A DNA stretch of 33,276 nucleotides from Acidobacteriota bacterium (GTDB taxonomy: Bacteria > Actinomycetota > Acidimicrobiia > Acidimicrobiales > RAAP-2): positions 1 to 33,276 of the forward strand of contig JAGWWX010000011.1 of NCBI GenBank assembly GCA_018970215.1. The letters run 5' to 3'. Positions within the stretch are counted from its first letter, which is position 1; each line of letters starts with the position of its first letter. Positions 31,976 through 33,276 of the stretch are shown in pieces. Position numbers and translations under genes: made by a program. Under the pieces are notes generated by a model. The model saw only the letters and a program-made list of their open reading frames with translations. It did no database searches and was not told the DNA's origin.

Positions 31976-33276
31976 TTATCGCGACAGAGCGCTCACGCGC
32001 TCCGCAAAGGTCTCAGTAGGGAATGCTTCTTCATCGTGGATGGCCAAGTCGCCTACCTCCAGGACGTCGTCGCTCTCGCGCAAGCCTCGCACAAGAAGTT
32101 TCGCGAGGAGGAACACCGCGGTCGTGCCCACCGCGGTGTAGCCAATGACCCACACCGCAGCAATGAACTGTTCCCAGAGCTGGTGGAAAGAGTGCGTGTA
32201 GAACCAGCCGCCCACGCTGAACGCCGGTGATGTGCCGTCATCGGCGAGATACACCGCCATCTTGGGATCAGCGAACAGCCCCACGGCGAGACCGCCTGCG
32301 AGACCGGCAAATCCGTGTGTAAAGACAACACCGAGCGCATCGTCAACGTTTCGAAACGGGCGCAAACGACTCAGGTAGTTCCATGCGACCCAGACAATGG
32401 CCGAGCAGAGAAATCCCACACCGATGGCTCCGAGCGCATTGACGAAGCCAGCCGAAGGTGTGATGCCCACCAGACCGCAGATCATGCCGTTGATCGCACC
32501 GAGAAATGTGGGTTTCTTTTGGTGAGAAAACAGCATGTCAAAAATGAGCCACGTGAGCAGTGCCACGGCGGTCGCCACATTGGTGTTCAAAATCGCCGAT
32601 GCCGTGTCCGCACCCGCGTAGTACGGCGCCCCACCGTTGAACCCATTCCAACCGAGCCAGAGAATTCCGGCACCGATGGCCACCATCATGAGATTGCTCG
32701 GGACCGTCGTGCGATCGCGTCGAATTCGTGGTCCAATGAGTGCCGCGCCCACAAAAGCCGCTACACCGGCGGAGAGGTGAATTACGAAACCACCAGCGAA
32801 GTCAACGGCTCCCTTGAGGGCGAAGAAACCGCCGCCCCACATCAGTTTGGCGTTGATGGCGTAGACGAAGGTGATCCACAAGGGAACGATCACCAGCCAC
32901 GCTTTGAACTTCAATCGACCAATGAGCCCACCCAGGAATAGCAGTGGGGTAATTGCCGCGAAAGCGAACTGGAAGTACGCCAAAGTGGCCGTTGAAAAGT
33001 GGAAGGGCACCACCGTGTTGGTGTCCGACACTGCCTGACCCTGCGACGCCGCGGCGCTGAGCAGAGTGCCGGGTGCACCGACCAAATTATTGAAGAAGTC
33101 GTTCCCCCCGAGATGGGCAGCCGGTCCAAAGGCCATTTTGTAGGCCCACAGAACCCATACCACCAAGGTAAGAGAAAATCCCGTGAACACCATCAGCATG
33201 GTGTTCACCACCCACTTCTTTTGAATCAGTCCGCCGTAGAGGACCGCGAGGGCGGGTATTGACATGAGCCCCACCA
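31976..33276 (-). CDS. amt: Ammonium transporter (Amt/MEP/Rh family), 5' end missing
   Basis: 433 codons are visible; the frame is still open at the window edge, so the signal or first membrane segment lies beyond it. Segments such as ALAVLYGGLIQKK, VDFAGGFVIHLSAGVAAFVGAALIGPR (first pore His region) and ALGVVFTHGFAGLAGGLAVGLFAD (second pore His region) are typical of Amt. The C-terminal cytoplasmic tail (about 35 residues) is the part that binds PII. Pairing with glnB supports control of ammonium uptake by nitrogen status. Confidence 0.93.
   Translation of the reverse strand, partial: VGLMSIPALAVLYGGLIQKKWVVNTMLMVFTGFSLTLVVWVLWAYKMAFGPAAHLGGNDFFNNLVGAPGTLLSAAASQGQAVSDTNTVVPFHFSTATLAYFQFAFAAITPLLFLGGLIGRLKFKAWLVIVPLWITFVYAINAKLMWGGGFFALKGAVDFAGGFVIHLSAGVAAFVGAALIGPRIRRDRTTVPSNLMMVAIGAGILWLGWNGFNGGAPYYAGADTASAILNTNVATAVALLTWLIFDMLFSHQKKPTFLGAINGMICGLVGITPSAGFVNALGAIGVGFLCSAIVWVAWNYLSRLRPFRNVDDALGVVFTHGFAGLAGGLAVGLFADPKMAVYLADDGTSPAFSVGGWFYTHSFHQLWEQFIAAVWVIGYTAVGTTAVFLLAKLLVRGLRESDDVLEVGDLAIHDEEAFPTETFAERVSALSR

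Noticed and set aside
32315-32941. A 208-codon plus-strand frame opposite amt
   Set aside because: It is fully antisense to the conserved amt frame and its translation looks like random antisense sequence.

Overview
The window reads as a chromosomal segment of an actinobacterium with a compact genome. The evidence is a dnaK-grpE-dnaJ-hspR-clpB operon with an HspR-type (MerR family) repressor and a HAIR-like operator, the three-part PurS/PurQ/PurL form of FGAM synthase, frequent GTG starts, and many genes whose only visible start signal is a -10-like hexamer 6-9 nt before the start codon (leaderless type). Moderate GC, very tight packing and the family set would suit the Acidimicrobiia, but that placement is an inference. 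I see no tRNA, rRNA, CRISPR array, insertion sequence or phage gene.

Layout. 2-628: 3' part of a serine beta-lactamase-like hydrolase (+). 753-1697: a secreted SGNH-like protein (-). 1919-6159 (-): purF-purM-pyrE and a GT87-type membrane glycosyltransferase, joined by start/stop overlaps. 6256-7206 (+): PHP-domain phosphoesterase. 7191-9449 (-): purL. 9755-10183 (+): small basic protein of unknown function. 10180-17163 (-): a GT39/ArnT-like membrane glycosyltransferase followed by purA-purD-purB-purC-purS-purQ. 17204-23486 (-): the chaperone operon dnaK-grpE-dnaJ-hspR-clpB, with its promoter and operator at 23548-23582. 23685-26691 (+): three tandem secreted SGNH-like paralogues. 26719-27471 (+): gpmA. 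27468-31549 (-): polyamine-type ABC transporter potA-potD-potB-potC. 31622-33276 (-): amt (cut by the window end) and glnB.

How the genes work together. Nine purine genes (purF, D, S, Q, L, M, C, B, A) provide most of the de novo route to AICAR and the GTP-dependent entry from IMP to AMP. purN, purK/purE and purH are not in the window. pyrE supplies the pyrimidine branch from the same PRPP pool. Hsp70 and its co-chaperones, the ClpB disaggregase and the repressor HspR form one self-regulating stress unit. Amt and PII form the usual ammonium uptake and sensing pair, separated from the pot operon by a strong hairpin.

The least ordinary content is the family of four secreted SGNH-like proteins. 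All four keep eight cysteines in the same order. The three tandem copies have Ala or Ser in place of Asp in the GDS motif, and one has also lost the Asp of the C-terminal Asp-x-x-His. The repeated leaderless start pattern and the small basic gene between purQ and purL are also worth a look. I did not find a complete new multi-gene system such as a defence or secretion island.
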